Assembly (NCBI GenBank): GCA_037176885.1
Contig: JAWWNJ010000082.1
Span: forward strand, 1,054,001 to 1,118,000
Direction of reading: 5' to 3'
Origin: Favolaschia claudopus
Lineage: Eukaryota; Basidiomycota; Agaricomycetes; Agaricales; Mycenaceae
Length of the DNA stretch: 64,000 bases
Shown: in pieces, positions 43,313-56,839 of the stretch
Position numbering within the stretch: the stretch's first letter is position 1
How the letters are laid out: each line of letters starts with the position of its first letter
Position numbers and translations under genes: made by a program
The notes under the pieces: generated by a model
Database searches by the model: none
Seen by the model: only the letters and a program-made list of their open reading frames with translations
Told to the model about the DNA's origin: nothing

Positions 43313-46300
43313 GTACGTTCGCTGTCGTATGTAGCTTGAATAAAATGTGCTTTGACTTCCCAAAAAGGCAATTATCAAGCGCTGACACGCTCACCGCTCG
43401 ACTAAGCTCGCCGCGCGACCAAGGTCGCAAGCGACTCGCCCACCCCAGACTTATAGCTTTCCGGCGCTGTTCTCAAAAGGATTTATTTTCTACTTACATA
43501 CAACGGAGAAGAAAAATTGATTTTTCGACCCACAGGAAGCCCGTTTCCCGGCCTGTTTCAGGGTCCTCAGGACTACGCTAATCGGGGGCGGGGATCTGGC
43601 AAAGTACAGATCTATCTACTAACTACCCTGAATTGTACCGTATGTAGAGAAAATGACAAGTAAAATCAGGATTACCTCTTGAGTTTCGTAAGTTTGCAGT
43701 CCGTGCTCATAGACCTTCAGAGTACGCGCAGAAGTAGACAAATGGAATGAGCAAACCCACTAGATTTGAGCGGCAGAATCCTTGACTTCAAGATGTGGGC
43801 GGATGAGCAGTGTCTTGAATAAACTTGACCTTCTGAACGGCGCCGCGCAGCGGAAGAAAAAATGAATATCTATGCATAAAGTCAGTCTGAGATCGAAGGA
43901 ATTGGTAGCATCTTTCTTCAAGTTGTTGACGGCGCCGCGCAGCGGATGAAAAATCGAACAAATCTGCCTGAAGTCAGTCTGAAATCAAAGGAATCGGTAG
44001 TAGGGTGCTCACCAGCTCAGCCGCGCAGCGGAGAAATCCATGTTCGAGTCTTGGAAACTTGATAGAAGTAGTTGATTATGTTGAGCGCCGCGCAGCGAAA
44101 AGAAAAATTCTAACATGCAAAATCAGCCGAGAAGCACTTTGAAACGGTAGAGGTACGCACCGGAATACTACGAAGCTCAAAGCCATGCTCGCGGGAACGC
44201 GAAATGTCGAATTTCCCAAACTGGGTCTTGACTTTGATGGTAACGACTGGGCCCGCGCAGCGGAAAGAAAATTTCCTGCATCGTTGAAGTTAGTGAGAAA
44301 GCAATGAGGAAGGGGGGAGGAACATACCAGATGAGGGCTCGCTCGCGGGACGCTAAAAAATCAAATTTTGCATTGGGGGCTTGAATGTGATGAGAACGGC
44401 CGCGCAGCGGAAGAATTTTGCTTCTGAGAAGGTAAATCAGTACAGAGATTGAACGAAAGGCTGGGGTGAAAGGGCAAATACCTTATGTAAAGCATTCCTC
44501 GCTCGCGGGGCGTCGATACATATAGTAATCGACGTGGCGATGGTGAGGTAAAACTCTGAAGACTCCGAATGAAAGAGAATGAAAATTTACCTCACCTCCA
44601 GATTAACCGACGTCAAGGCAAAGTTGCCGTTACTGCAATGCCTGGGCAAAGAAAACATCGTAAGATGAATTGAAAGAAACCTGAAGGTGAGAAAAGTAAA
44701 GCTCACCGAAATACCTGCTTGCCGGACGGCGAAATATGGTGTCGACGTGATAGCGCCGCTACGCGGCGCCGTGCGCCACCAGCGACGACGAAAATCTTCC
44801 AAAGCAACAAGGAAACCCGCTGGTTTCGCGTCTGGGGCGGCATTAGCCTGCCGGCGGCCAAAAAAATCTGAAAAAAAGCAGTCAGAAGAAGAGAAATTGG
44901 AGCAGGAATCACTGACCTGTTCTCCCGCTCGCGGGAGGAACTCAAAGCCATGCGCGCCGCTACGCGGCGCGGCGGAGACGACGGCAACAACAGAAGATTG
45001 TCGAGCCAGGCGTGGATTCCGCTGCTTAATGCGTCGAGGGCGGGGCTAGCCTGCCGGCAGCCAAATCCTGGTGAAAAAACGCGTCAGAAGGGCAAAAAAT
45101 GTGAAGGAAATTTGAACGTACTCGAAGTCCCGCTCACGGGACGGCGATATGTCGTGTCAACGCAATAGCGCCGCTGCGCGGCGCGGCGGTGGCGACGCCA
45201 ACAACGAAGAACTCGAGGGGCGGGTGCGGATTTCGCTGCTGTACGCGTCGAGGGCGGTATTAGCCTGCCGGCGGCCAAATTCTGGTGAAAAAAGGCGTCA
45301 AAATGAGCAAAAAATGAAGAAGGTGGAAACTTACTTGAAGTCTTGCTCGCGGGAACACGATACGTCGTTTCAACGCATGGGGGACGTGGTGTCGGCGTTG
45401 ACAACAGCTTCCCGGGGTCGCTGAGGAGGTGAGATGAGAAGGAGTCTTCAAGGAGAGGTGGAAGGAAGGGATAATAACTCACCTAGGGGATTTTTGAGTG
45501 GTAAGGTGGGGGAAGGTGGTAGTGGGGAGAAAGGTGGGTTGGTTTGGTCGTGTTAGTCCCCCCAACGGTGTGGGCTGATGCTCCGTTGCAACAAAATTAG
45601 TGAAATTTGTAAGTAACGTTGTTTTTGAATGAATCACCTTCCGGAAGTTGATAAGTCCGGCCAGACTTATACGCGTCGGGTGCCACCCTGAAACCGTGTT
45701 TCTCAGTTCCTCAGCACCCTAAGCTTTGTGAGAACTGAATAGCTCACCCTTCAAAGATTAGAGAAATCGCCTCTGTCCCAAGAAGCGAACTATACTACTA
45801 GAGATGTGCACGACGCTGAAAAAGGTAACCAGATAAATTCGGACCTGTCCCTCCTCCCTGTGATTCCTGTTTGAACACTGGTCCATACGTAACATAAATG
45901 ATTCGCGTTCGTCGAACGAGGCAACTCAGACAGCGAGCCGGACGTTCGCAAGAGAATGCCTGCGCCGGTTTCATGAAAACGCAAGCCGCCTTCAACCAAA
46001 GACACAAAATACAGAAAACTGCCAGAGTGAGCAAGAGTGAGGACAAGAAGCACGGAGTTGTCTGTTTGAGAAGAATCAAATTTGCGTAAACCAGACAGCC
46101 GAGATTGTGTTGTCGCCCAGAGAAGCCCGCGAGGTGCCCGAGCCAGCTCACAGCTCGCAAAAAAACTGTCAAGATAGGCCCATGGGATTAGATACGACGG
46201 TTTTCAGTCGGTTCGCCGTCCAGACGCGTCACGGACGCGTGAGCGCGCCATGCCGATATGTTGACGCTTGGCGCTGGCGGGCTGGTCGTGGGCAAAGAGC

Positions 46301-49300
46301 AAGGAAGATCTCGTGGCGGTGTTGGCCGCTGCGATCACATCAATCATATCTTCGCTCAAACAGGAAATTCCGAACATTGGCTTTTACCACCACCATCGAC
46401 GGCTGCGCGCGCGGGGCCTCGCTGCCCTCTCACCTCAGGTATGCATTCCTCTATACTTTTACGTTCAAACTTATTGTTTCTGGTCTTTCTTCTCTCAGAG
46501 ACGCTTGCAAAACGGCAAAACGGGCACTTGCACGCATTATCGAAAATCGCCGTCTGGACGGCTCCTACCCCCGCCAAATGACTCAGAATATACAGTGCCG
46601 GTAGCGACTGGATACCCGCGACATCGGAGAACGTTCTGGAGCGATCAGAATTGTTTGGAGCGGAGTTGAGATCGTAAGATTTCAGGTGTGTTGCAAAATG
46701 CCTCGCTTCCATGGGCGCATCATGCTGACATCCCCGGTTCTTGGCACTCAAAATCTTGTTCAAGGTACTGAATTCTGCTGCTCCCGAAGTCTTGAAGCTC
46801 GTCGATCCGTCTTCACGCCTCCATCGCATACTCACCCCTATCTCAACCCTCTGCTTTCCTCGATGGTTCTCCCCCTCCACCCCAGCGTTACGACACTGAA
46901 TGTCACATCATTAGTCACGCGGACCTTCTCCGACGTGCGTGGAATTTCCATGGATCTGGTTGCTGACTTATGAATATTTCTGACTTCGCCGCTGACTTCT
47001 TAGGTTACGCTTTTCCGACTGAATGGCTCGGTGCTCCGCAATTCCCAAGACGCTCTGTCGATCCCGATGGATGCTCGGGTGATTTGGTGAGCAGGATAGC
47101 GTTGGAGGGCCGGGGGAAGGGTATATAGGTGAGCTCATCTCGTTGAGTTTGGGGTATGGGTTGACCGCCCACTTTTCGCCTCCCTCCCTTCTACCCTTCC
47201 TTATCATCCACAACTCAGCTTCATTCAAATCTCTATTCAACCTTCCTTCAAACCCCTTCACTGCTCTTTCAATTTCTTCGATTCGACGCATTCGCGCTTC
47301 AACACGGCTTTCGGATTTATTCGGCCTTTGCCCTTCTTTGACTCTTTCGTTGACTCTAATGTCGTTTGTGGCTTTGAACTTGCTTTCAATCAACTAACTA
47401 ACATTCTTCTTCAATTCTAGGTTCAATAATTTGCTCTACTACGCCGCTTTCTAGTCGGGTTCACGGCTACTTATACTAAATTCTTCTTGTACCACTTCAA
47501 CCTGTTCGATGAAGTGAGTTGTCGTCTTATCTCTTCAAAACCAATACTGACTTTCTAATTAGAGTCTCTTCTATTCCTTATGTGCTATATGTGACCCAAA
47601 ATGCGACCGCTTCAACGCCTAACTGACCTTCGAGTCATTTCGATGACTTTGTTAGGTGAGTGGTTTCAATTCTTTCGAATACTTACCTCAAACCCTTATC
47701 GACCTTTGATCCAGTTTGTATTCATTCTCAACTTGCATGAGATGCACATTTCGACCGTGTGCGCAAGGTAAGTGAGTTTCTTATTGACTACTTCAACTAT
47801 GAATGCTTGAACCGTTTGATAGCTTATTGAGATGCACATTGGGCTGTCTAGGTAAGCTTTAGTGCTATCAACGATTACTAACCGTTCGTGTAGTTTCTTT
47901 CGATTTATCCCTTCGATGGGACCCATTCGATTCAAGTGGCACTTCAAAACCCTTACCTGGATTGACTTCGGCGCCGTCTCGGGCATCCTCGGTGAGCTGA
48001 TTCTTTATTTCTTTCGTGTTTTTCTCTTCGTTTATTGACCATATCGCTCAGCATTGAATGGTATATTGAATGTCGGGTTGATTCTTGTTGAGTTGAGTTT
48101 GGGTTGATCTCGTATCGGTGAGTATGATCTTTTACTTGTTGACTCTAATCCAACTCATCAACGGTTTGAAGGCCGCATAAGTATCGTTCCTTTGACATAG
48201 AGTTGTGATGTTGAATTGGAAGTTGGATTGAATTGGGCTTGATATAAGGTGCGCATTGCTAACCTGTTTGCTATTTGACTCGATGTGACTTGATTTCACT
48301 TGCTAGGCTTTCGTCGGCTGCTTGAGGTGGGCCTAATACCGAAATAATGCCGGTATCAGTTAAGGTGTGTAACTCTTTCTACTTCTCTGCATAAACCGAT
48401 ACTAACTCGACTCTTCTCAACTCTCAAGACCGAAACTCTGCCTCCCCGCCTCCGGCATCCCATGTATTTCGACTTGGACACCGAAACTCTGCCTGTTCTG
48501 TCTCAGGTACGCTCGATTTCAAATCCTTGCTTCAATTGTTGACTCTCTGAGTTGAATTTCGAAGGCCAGACGCCGAACTGTGCGTTCAATTGGCGTAGTA
48601 GAGCTTCGGAGTTGGATTTGAAACTGGGCTTGTATTGGACTTGGTACAATGTGAGCATCGCTAACCCTTTCACCTTTTAACTTAATCTGACTTCAACTTG
48701 ACAGCTTCTCGTCGTAACGCCTTCGTTTGACCCGATACCGAAATTATGTCGGTATACGTTAAGGTATGTCTTACTCGTGTATTTCTCGATACAAACCAAT
48801 CCTGACTTGACTCTTCTCATCTCTGAAGGCCGAAATTATGCCTCTCCGCCTCCGGCATCCCGTGTATTTCGACTTCAACGCCGAAATTATGCCATTTCTG
48901 CTTCAGGTACGTTTACTTTCAATTCCTTACTCTAACTATTGACTGTCTGACTTGAATCCTGAAGGCCAGAAACCGAAACCTTGCTTCTCCGAGTCAAGGT
49001 CTCTGTGTACTTCTCATTCAACGCCGAAACTATGCCATTTGTGTCCCAGGTACGTTCAAATTCAATTCCCTACACTAAATGTTGCCTGTCTGACTTGAAT
49101 TTGGAGGCCAAACTATGCCGGTTTGTATCGCGCGCCAGCGTACCTTTCTAATCGAAGGCATGTATGCCGAAATTATGCCGGTAAGCATTCATATCTTACT
49201 TCAACATACCTCTCGATACCCCAGATACTGAAACCATGCCTCCGCGCATCCAGCCTCCCGTGTAACTTCCAGTTTGACGCCGAAACCATGCTATTTTCGC

Positions 49301-51300
49301 CGCAGGTATGTTTAATTTCGATTTCTTACTCTGAGTATTGACTCGACTTTTGAAGGTCGAGCCTATGCCGCTTTGAATCGCGCGCGCGCGCCTATACATT
49401 GAAGGTACATACAAGTACATCTCTATCAAGTAAGTGAAGTTCAACTCGTTGAACCAATCCTCTACTGACCTTGACCTTTGTTTTGTTCTACAGCCTCTTC
49501 GGTTCAATTCCAATGATTTTCGAGAGTCGAAGGTCGAAGTCAACTTGAAAGTATCATTAGAATTAGAAGTAGAATGAACCTCGGACTCGAGTGAGGTGAG
49601 CTTCAGTACCGTTCATTTCTTTTATCTCTATTCTTTCGATCGTTTGTTCGTTGACTGCGAGTCACAAGTAAAGGAAGGGCAAGGTTGGGCTGACTTGAAT
49701 TCAACTTCATCTTTATCTGGACCTCAGCGCAACTGAGCGAAATTGAAAGCGGGTACCCTGTTCCCTCGGTTAGTATCATTTCATTTTCATTCATTCACCC
49801 TTAAACTCACTACCCAAGCGAGTCGATTTGATTCGTTTCGACTCGCGCTCAAGCTGATTTGAAGTGAAGAGCTTGAGTATGCTAAAGGTAAGCTGTCATT
49901 TTCTTCTCTTCATTTTCCTCGTGCGCTGACACCCAACTCAGCGCACGCTTCATCACTTACCTCTTTCAAGATACCAACTCAACTGAACTTGCGCCCTGGG
50001 ATTCCGGCTTCGATTCACCACAGGTGAGTTTTCTTTCTTTCCTTCTCCTTCACTTCAATTAACTCGTATGTACGCGGTGTATTCCTTGCTAACGATTCAC
50101 TCGCAGGTATCATTTGACTCGAAAACAAGAGTCATTTCATTCAAATTGACTAATTACTCACATTGCGAGTAAATTACGGTAGGCTACCGCGTTCGTCTCG
50201 TCGCGTTTCGATTTCCCCGCCTCCCGCCCACCCCCGCCATTCCATCCGCTTCCCGCCACAAACGCGCGCTCGCGCATCAACTTCCCGCCCCGCCCGCGCT
50301 TTTCCCTTTGCTTCCTCCCCGAGCGCGAGGCGTCGCGATTGATGGGCGATTGATCTGTCTAGACAGGTCAGTTATCTCGTCCGTTCGAGAGAACGCACCT
50401 TAAATCTTGTTTCTAGCGCATTTCTGAGCGAGTGGACGACGTCGGCGTTGTTCTGTTGCCGATGCGGCGGCGATTGGCGCGCGGAAGGGCGTTGTGGGTT
50501 GTGTTGAGAGGGGAGTCGAGCTCGGTACGAGTCGACGGCGAGTTGATCCCTGAAGACAGGTGAGTTGATTCGTTTCTTTCCTCGTGTAAATTGAAAGAAC
50601 TTACTTGATTTTGATGCTAGCGCGCCTTTCCGAGTCGGTCGCAGCGCTGAAACGGCGGTGTCGAGGTCGTCGGTGTTGAGGGTGTGGAGGAGGGGGGCGG
50701 CGATTGGTGTGTGGGAACGGGGTTCAAGGTGGAGTTGGGAGCACGTCGAGATGGCGGAATGGCGGGGAATGAGGGTGCGGCGGGAATCGCGCCGTGGCGG
50801 TGAATCGAATCAAGTCGGGCGCGGCGGCGGCGGCGGGGAGAGTGTAGGTCAAATGGGAAGGCGTCGCGCTAGAGGGAAAGTGGAGATATTGTCAGTAAGA
50901 GGGAGGGAGAGGGAAAGGCAAGACGTACCTTGAGCCATTATGTACTTCTCACTTTACGTAGGTATGTGGCACGCTCGCGAACGGCGAGGTCGGCGGCGGG
51001 AAGGGGAGAATCAGCGGGGGCGAGTGAATGCGGAGACGTCGGTGAATGCGGGTGGTGGTGGGGAGGTGAAGAGAGCGATGTGGCGGGGTTTTGAAGCGAA
51101 AAGGCGATGTCGAAATGCGCTGAGTTGACGCACTGGGGGAGTCGACGTCGGGGCTGGGAGTTGGGTGCGCAGAAAAGCTGTGTGTGTGTGCGCGGAGAGA
51201 GACGTTTGGAAGAGAACCATACGCCGCAAAACGATGCGTGGCAAGTCTGAAATTGCCTTATTTGGACGGAAAGATTTCGTTCCCACAGCACGGAATCGTG
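43313..51300 (+). mobile_element. Large unrecognised repeat element, copy C
   Basis: Copy of 33282-41268, offset 10,031 bases before, and 10,032 bases after, one extra A in an A-run near 47540. Sub-blocks: terminal segment 43313-43631; hairpin array 43631-46091; centre 46091-47092; TATA box 47123-47128; rightward array 47152-50152; inverted repeat 50153-50174; inward unit 50182-51300. The near-perfect identity to copy B means very recent duplication, gene conversion or an assembly artefact. Confidence 0.75.
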
Positions 51301-53355
51301 TTTTGAAGACCCGCAGACTGAGAAGCGGAGACCAGTGGCGAGTCCCTGCCAGTGATTCGCTGATAGAATCCGAGTGAGAGCATCGACCAGGAAAACGATG
51401 GTGGTGGTTGAGAGCAAGGCACACGCATTCGGCTATTACCGCGTCACACCCATCGCAACGTGACAGCGACGAACCTCTTCCCCGCATTCTGCGATGAACG
51501 GCCACCACAGCCTTTCCGCACACACCCAGGCGTACCAGAGCTATGCTCGTCCTCCACAACAACATCGGCCGCAGCAGAGTCAGGTCTCTCAAGGTCACGG
51601 TCACGCTCATTCCCATCCGCAAGCGCAAGTAAAGGAGTACCCGACCCTCAACCAGTCCAGCGGCGCGAAATGGATCAAGCCGCTCACCCAGGCGCGCATC
51701 TCGCAGTTCAACGGCGGGCATTTTGGGGACGTGAATCTTGGGGCGGTGTTGTATGAGAGGAAGGAGGATTCGGAGGAGTATGTCAAGTTGGAGGTGTCAG
51801 TGTTTCTTTCGTTGTTCGAGTCGAATTTGAAGGGTTTGCTAAAACAATACGAAGATGGTCAGCCCCGGGGCTCACCAAACCCTCGTTCGCAGAAGCTATG
51901 CAACAAGAGTTCAAGCCCGCGCATAAAGGCGACTCGTTTGGGCCGAGTTGGACGAATCATTGGTGGAAGGTTACGCTGAAGGTGCCTGAGAAAGAGTTTG
52001 GGAAGTACGAGCGTGTAACGTGTCAGTCTTTTTTTCTTTCGTGGTGTATTTCCCTTCTCTCACACTGAATGAAGTCGAATTCGATCCGGGGTGCGAAGCC
52101 ATGATATTTGACGTCGACGGAACGCCATTGCATGGTATGCATTGCCTCTTCCTACTTCGATTATCATTCATTCACGCGCTACAGGCATCACCGGTGGATA
52201 CGGCGGCGACCGCCGCGTCGAATACATCATTCCCACCTCCGCACGAAAGAAAGGCGAACACAAGATCGTCATCGAAAGCAGCTGCAATGGGATGTTTGGT
52301 CAGGAGGGTGGTGGGATTGGTCCGCCTGATGTACGTCCCTGGTTCCACATACATCATGAGCACAAGAGACAGCTGACGACGCGACGCAGCCTAACCGCTA
52401 CTTCCGCCTCGACATGGCCGACATCGTCGTCCCGAACCAAGATGCATGGCGTCTCCTATGGGACTTCACCACCCTGAGAGAGCTGGTGGATACGTTGCCG
52501 GGGAATACGCCGTACGATTCTCATTCTCTGCCTTTTCCTCTTCATGTGCTGAATGCCTTCCTGCAGACTCCAAAACGCCGCCCTAAGCGCAGCCAACGCG
52601 ATCATGAACGCGTTCGACTATCGTGACCCGAGCAGCATCAAGAGGGCGAGGGAGATCGCGCAGGGGATTTTCGTGAGTCGCTTCGTTTCTTTTTGTTTCT
52701 CTTGCAGAGACGATTCAGCTTGCGCATAGGGCAAAGACTGGGATAAGGTGGACGGTGGCGCGGGTGTGTACGACGGCGCGGACGAGGAAGGCGACGAGAA
52801 GGGGCGGAGCTTGGTTTGGGGGATTGGACAGTGCGTCTCCTCTCCTCTTCTTCTTCGTATGCATACCAATGAATGCTGACGGAAACGAAAAACAACGCAG
52901 CTGCCACATCGACACGGCGTGGCTGTGGCCGTATTCGGTGACGCAGCAGAAGACGGCGAGGAGCTGGGCGACGCAGGTGGATTTGATGGAGAGGTATGAG
53001 GAGCATCGGTTTGCGTGTAGTCAGGCGCAGCAGTATAAGTGGTTGGAGGAGGTGCGAGGTCTTTTCTTCTTTCTCGCTCTTTCATATGTCTCATTTCTCT
53101 TTTTATCTCACCTTTCTGCAATATATAGCAATACCCCTCCCTCTTCAAACGCATCTCCCACCAAATCGCCGCGGGGCGCTTCCACCCCATCGGCGGCGCG
53201 TGGGTCGAGCACGACGCGAATATGCCGTCCGGGGAGGCGTTGGTGAGGCAGATGCTTTATGGGCAGCGGTATTTTGAGAGTAGGTTTGGGGTGCGGTGCG
53301 AGGTGGGGTGGTTGCCGGATTCGTTTGGGTTGACGGGGGCGTTGCCGCAGTTGAT
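51301..53355. repeat. Mannosidase flank duplication, copy 3 (continues into the full gene)
   Basis: Identical to copy 2 up to 52958; first difference at 52959 (G for A), and from there this copy follows its own version (different intron near 53053-53128, MRGAG extension). It is the only copy that continues into the 3' half of the gene. Confidence 0.85.
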
Positions 53356-56300
53356 GAGGGGGGCGGGTGGGTGCTGAGTTTTCGTTTGTATCATCTTCTG
53401 ACTAGGGTGCATAGGGATGAAGTATTTCTTCACGCAGAAGTTGTCGTGGAATAATATGTGCGTCTCTCTTCCTAACGCCCTCTCATCTATAGTAAAGCTA
53501 ACGACAATCCTGAATCCCGCAGCAACAACTTCCCGCACACGACCTTCAACTGGGTGGGGATCGACGGAACGCAGGTGTTGTGCCATATGACGCCGGTGGA
53601 CACGTATACCGCGCAGGCGACGGTCGGGGATGTGAATCGCGCCGTGGCGGGGCATAAGGTGCGCTTCTCTTTCATGGTGACATGGATAAGTACATAGGAG
53701 CTGACGAACGATAGAATCTGGAGTCGTCGGATACGTCGCTGCTTGTGTTTGGGAATGGTGATGGTGGAGGAGGGCCGTTGCCGAAGATGTTGGAGAATGT
53801 GCGTTTTTTTTACTCTTTCTTGTTTCTTCTCTGCCTCCATTGCCACCTGCATTGGCCTTTCCCACTTTTATCTTTCACCTTCGACCCGCTTTCGGTCGCC
53901 CCTCTTCCTGCCCCCACTTACTCACGCCGATCCACCACAGCTCCGCCGCATCCGCGCCGTCACGAACACCCACCGTGAGCTCCCGCCCGTCCACATGGGC
54001 CGCTCCGTCGACCAATTCTTCGACTACCTCGACAAGAGCTCGGAGCGGGGTGCGAGGCTGCCAAATTGGAAGGGCGAGCTGTATCTTGAGTTCCATCGCG
54101 GGACGTATACCTCGCATGGGTCGATCAAGAAGGGGAACAGGCATTCGGAGATCTTGTTGAGGGATGTCGAGGTAAGTCTTCGATGTGTTACGAGTCATCT
54201 GTTTTTCTGACGTCCGCGCCTCTAGCACGTCGCGACGCTCGCCTCCCTCGCGGGCAAGAAGAAGTATGTTTACCCCAAGAAAACGCTCGACGAGGCTTGG
54301 GAGAAGGTATTGCTGAATCAGTGTGCGTACCTGCTTGCGAGTCAGCATTGTCTTTCGCTCATGCGTTCTGGGCAGTCCACGACGTGCTTCCTGGATCTGC
54401 TATGTGAGTCCCGACCTCTTGCGTGTCGTACTTTCTTCGACTGACAACCCACCCAGCGGCATGGTCTACGACGACGCGGAAAAGCTATACGACGAGGTCC
54501 GCGAGGCAGGTAGGAAGATGCTGGACGACGCGTTGGACGTCATCCTCGGCGGCCACACGCGCCTCCCCAGCTCCGCGTGGGCCCTCGACCAGCTCGTGGC
54601 GTATAATACGACGTTCTTCCCCCGGCGCGAGGTCGTGCAGGCCCCGCTTGGTAACAGCAACAATGCGCTGAGGACGCAGGTGGCACAGCTGGACGGTAAT
54701 GTAGGGTACGTTGTCGTGCATTGTGCTGGCGGGGCGAGGCCCGCGGTGCTCGAGGCGCCGCCTGTGACGGAGGCGTGGGGTTTCTCGCCGGTGTCGGGTG
54801 AGTCTCCACCCGTTTTGCGCTATCATAGCATATTCGTTTCGAGTGCTGATACGATGACGTGGTAGTGTACACCAACGGCGCGGACCATTTCGTGCTGCGC
54901 AATGCCAGCGTGCAGCTGACGATTTCGAATGGGAGGATTACGAGTTTGCTGGATGTGCAGCTTGGGTGCGTTCTTTTCATCATGCATGCGTGCCTCCGTG
55001 GGATGCTGACTATTCCTTTCTTTTTCTATAAGACGCGAGCTCATCCAAGAAGGCGCCACCGGCGGCCTCGTCATCTTCGAAGACCGCCCGAACTACTGGG
55101 ACGCGTGGGATGTCGAGATTCATCATCTAGAGAAGGCGACGCAGCTCGAGTTTGCTAAGGTGTCGGTCGTCGCGCATGGGCCGTTGCGCGCGTCGGTGAA
55201 GGCGGAGGTGGTGTATGGGCAGAGTAAGATAAACGTTACGGTGCGTGCGTGCGTCGCAGGCTATCTACAGACCACGTCCTGAGATGTGTGTGTGTGTGCG
55301 TAGATCTCGCTCGATGCTGTTCCAGCGTCGACGAAGCTTGACTCGCGATCGATGTTTCGCTTCGACGCGTTGGTGGATTGGCGTCAGCGGCACGAGTTCC
55401 TCAAATGTAGGTCTTTCGTTCTTGCCTTCGGTGTCCCGAGACTGAGGGTGTCTTTGCAGTCGAGCTTCCGCTCGCGCTCAATAGCGACAATGCGACCTAT
55501 GAGACGCAGTTCGGGTGGGTACAGCGTCCGACGCATAAGAATACGACCTGGGATATGGCGAAGGTGTGCTGCGGATACTTCAATGAAGGGGGTAATGTAC
55601 TGACTTTCTTGTATCTCAGTTCGAGGTTTGCGGGCACAAGTACGCAGATCTTAGCGAGTATGGCTATGGAGTGGCGTTGCTCTCGGAATCCAAGTATGGC
55701 TTTGCGTGCCAAGGCAACATTCTAAGGATCTCCTTGCTTCGCGCAGCGACGGAGCCTGATGCGGAGCAAGATCAGGGTACGTCCTCTTCTCTTTCTCAGT
55801 GAAGGTTTCGTGCTTGATACTGTCACAGGCGAGCACACATTCTCGTGGGCAGTCTTGCCGCACAAGGGCCACTTCCTGGAGTCGGATGTTCCGGCCGCTG
55901 CGTACCTCTTCAACTCTCCCCTGTATCGTGAGCTGCCTAATTTCCCCGTCCGTTACCATGTCTCAGCCTCCTATAGTCCGCGCCCTTGCCCCCGGTGTTA
56001 CTGCGCGGGATTTGAATACATCCCATTCGCCGTTTACCCTTGTGGGGGCGCCTAACGTATTCATCGAGACCGTGAAACGCGGAGAAGAGGATTCCTACAA
56101 GTCCGGCGGAACAACGTCTGTGGTGTTGCGAATGTATGAGGCGTTCGGGGGGCATGCCCAGGCACAATTGCGCATCGCGCAAGGGCTCGGGGTGGAGGCC
56201 GCATATGAGACCAACTTGCTCGAGGACGTGCAGGAAGGCTCGGCCCGCCCACTGCTCAACGATGTGGAGCACGAGCTCGGACTCAATCTCTCCTTCCGTG

Positions 56301-56445
56301 GATTTGAGGTCAAGACGATCGTGCTAATCCTAGGGGAAAAGAAGAACAAAACGTGAGTAGTTAGTTCGGTCGGTCTGTTTTTACCTCTTGTGTCTGATGG
56401 TTGTCTAGTGACAAGCGGGAGAGCTGGGTAACTGTTGATGCGTGA
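51494..56445 (+). CDS. Class II alpha-mannosidase (GH38), intact copy
   Basis: About 23 short introns; the joined product has a little over 1,000 residues. Domains in order: His/Gln-rich N-terminus, N-terminal beta region ([26 protein letters not shown]), GH38 catalytic domain with [15 protein letters not shown] (zinc ligands), [34 protein letters not shown] (nucleophile Asp), [15 protein letters not shown] and [15 protein letters not shown] (zinc ligands His and Asp), then the mannosidase middle domain and C-terminal beta domains with [18 protein letters not shown]. It resembles fungal cytosolic/vacuolar Ams1-type enzymes that degrade free oligosaccharides; there is no signal peptide. A change of frame near 55929-55977 is explained by an intron (GTGAGC...TATAG). 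Copies 1 and 2 upstream are truncated versions of this gene. Confidence 0.92.
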
Positions 56446-56839
56446 CGATACGCCGTTCCGAGATACCCTGGCGGGAAGCCGTAATCGCGCTCCGGTCCCC
56501 ACTCACTTTACCGTCGCAGTCTTATCTGCTGGGCGAAAGAAACAAACAGTATACCTTGCCTGGCATCAGCCGTGTATATTTTCGAGGATATTTAATTGTT
56601 TTTTGTACTCGCGTCGCGTGAGGCAAGGCGTGAGGTCTTTGAACGACTTCGGCGGTGTCCACAAGACATCGTCTCACGAGGCAAGGGAACGAGAACCCTA
56701 GATGGGTATTTGTCAACTACCTGTGGCAATCATCGGCCATTTTCGGTAGGTAGGTAGGTAGGTAGGTTAACGCTCAAAATACTTGCCATGGAGTTGATTT
56801 AAAAGCTGGGACAACGAACGCGCCCACACAATTGTTCCC
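56446..56839. other. Intergenic with (GGTA)n microsatellite
   Basis: The region between mannosidase and aldehyde dehydrogenase holds a GGTA tetranucleotide run at about 56746-56766. No gene seen. Confidence 0.7.

Noticed and set aside
55922..55980. Frame change in the mannosidase gene near FNSPLY
   Set aside because: Explained by a normal intron GTGAGC...TATAG that joins PLY to LRALAPG.
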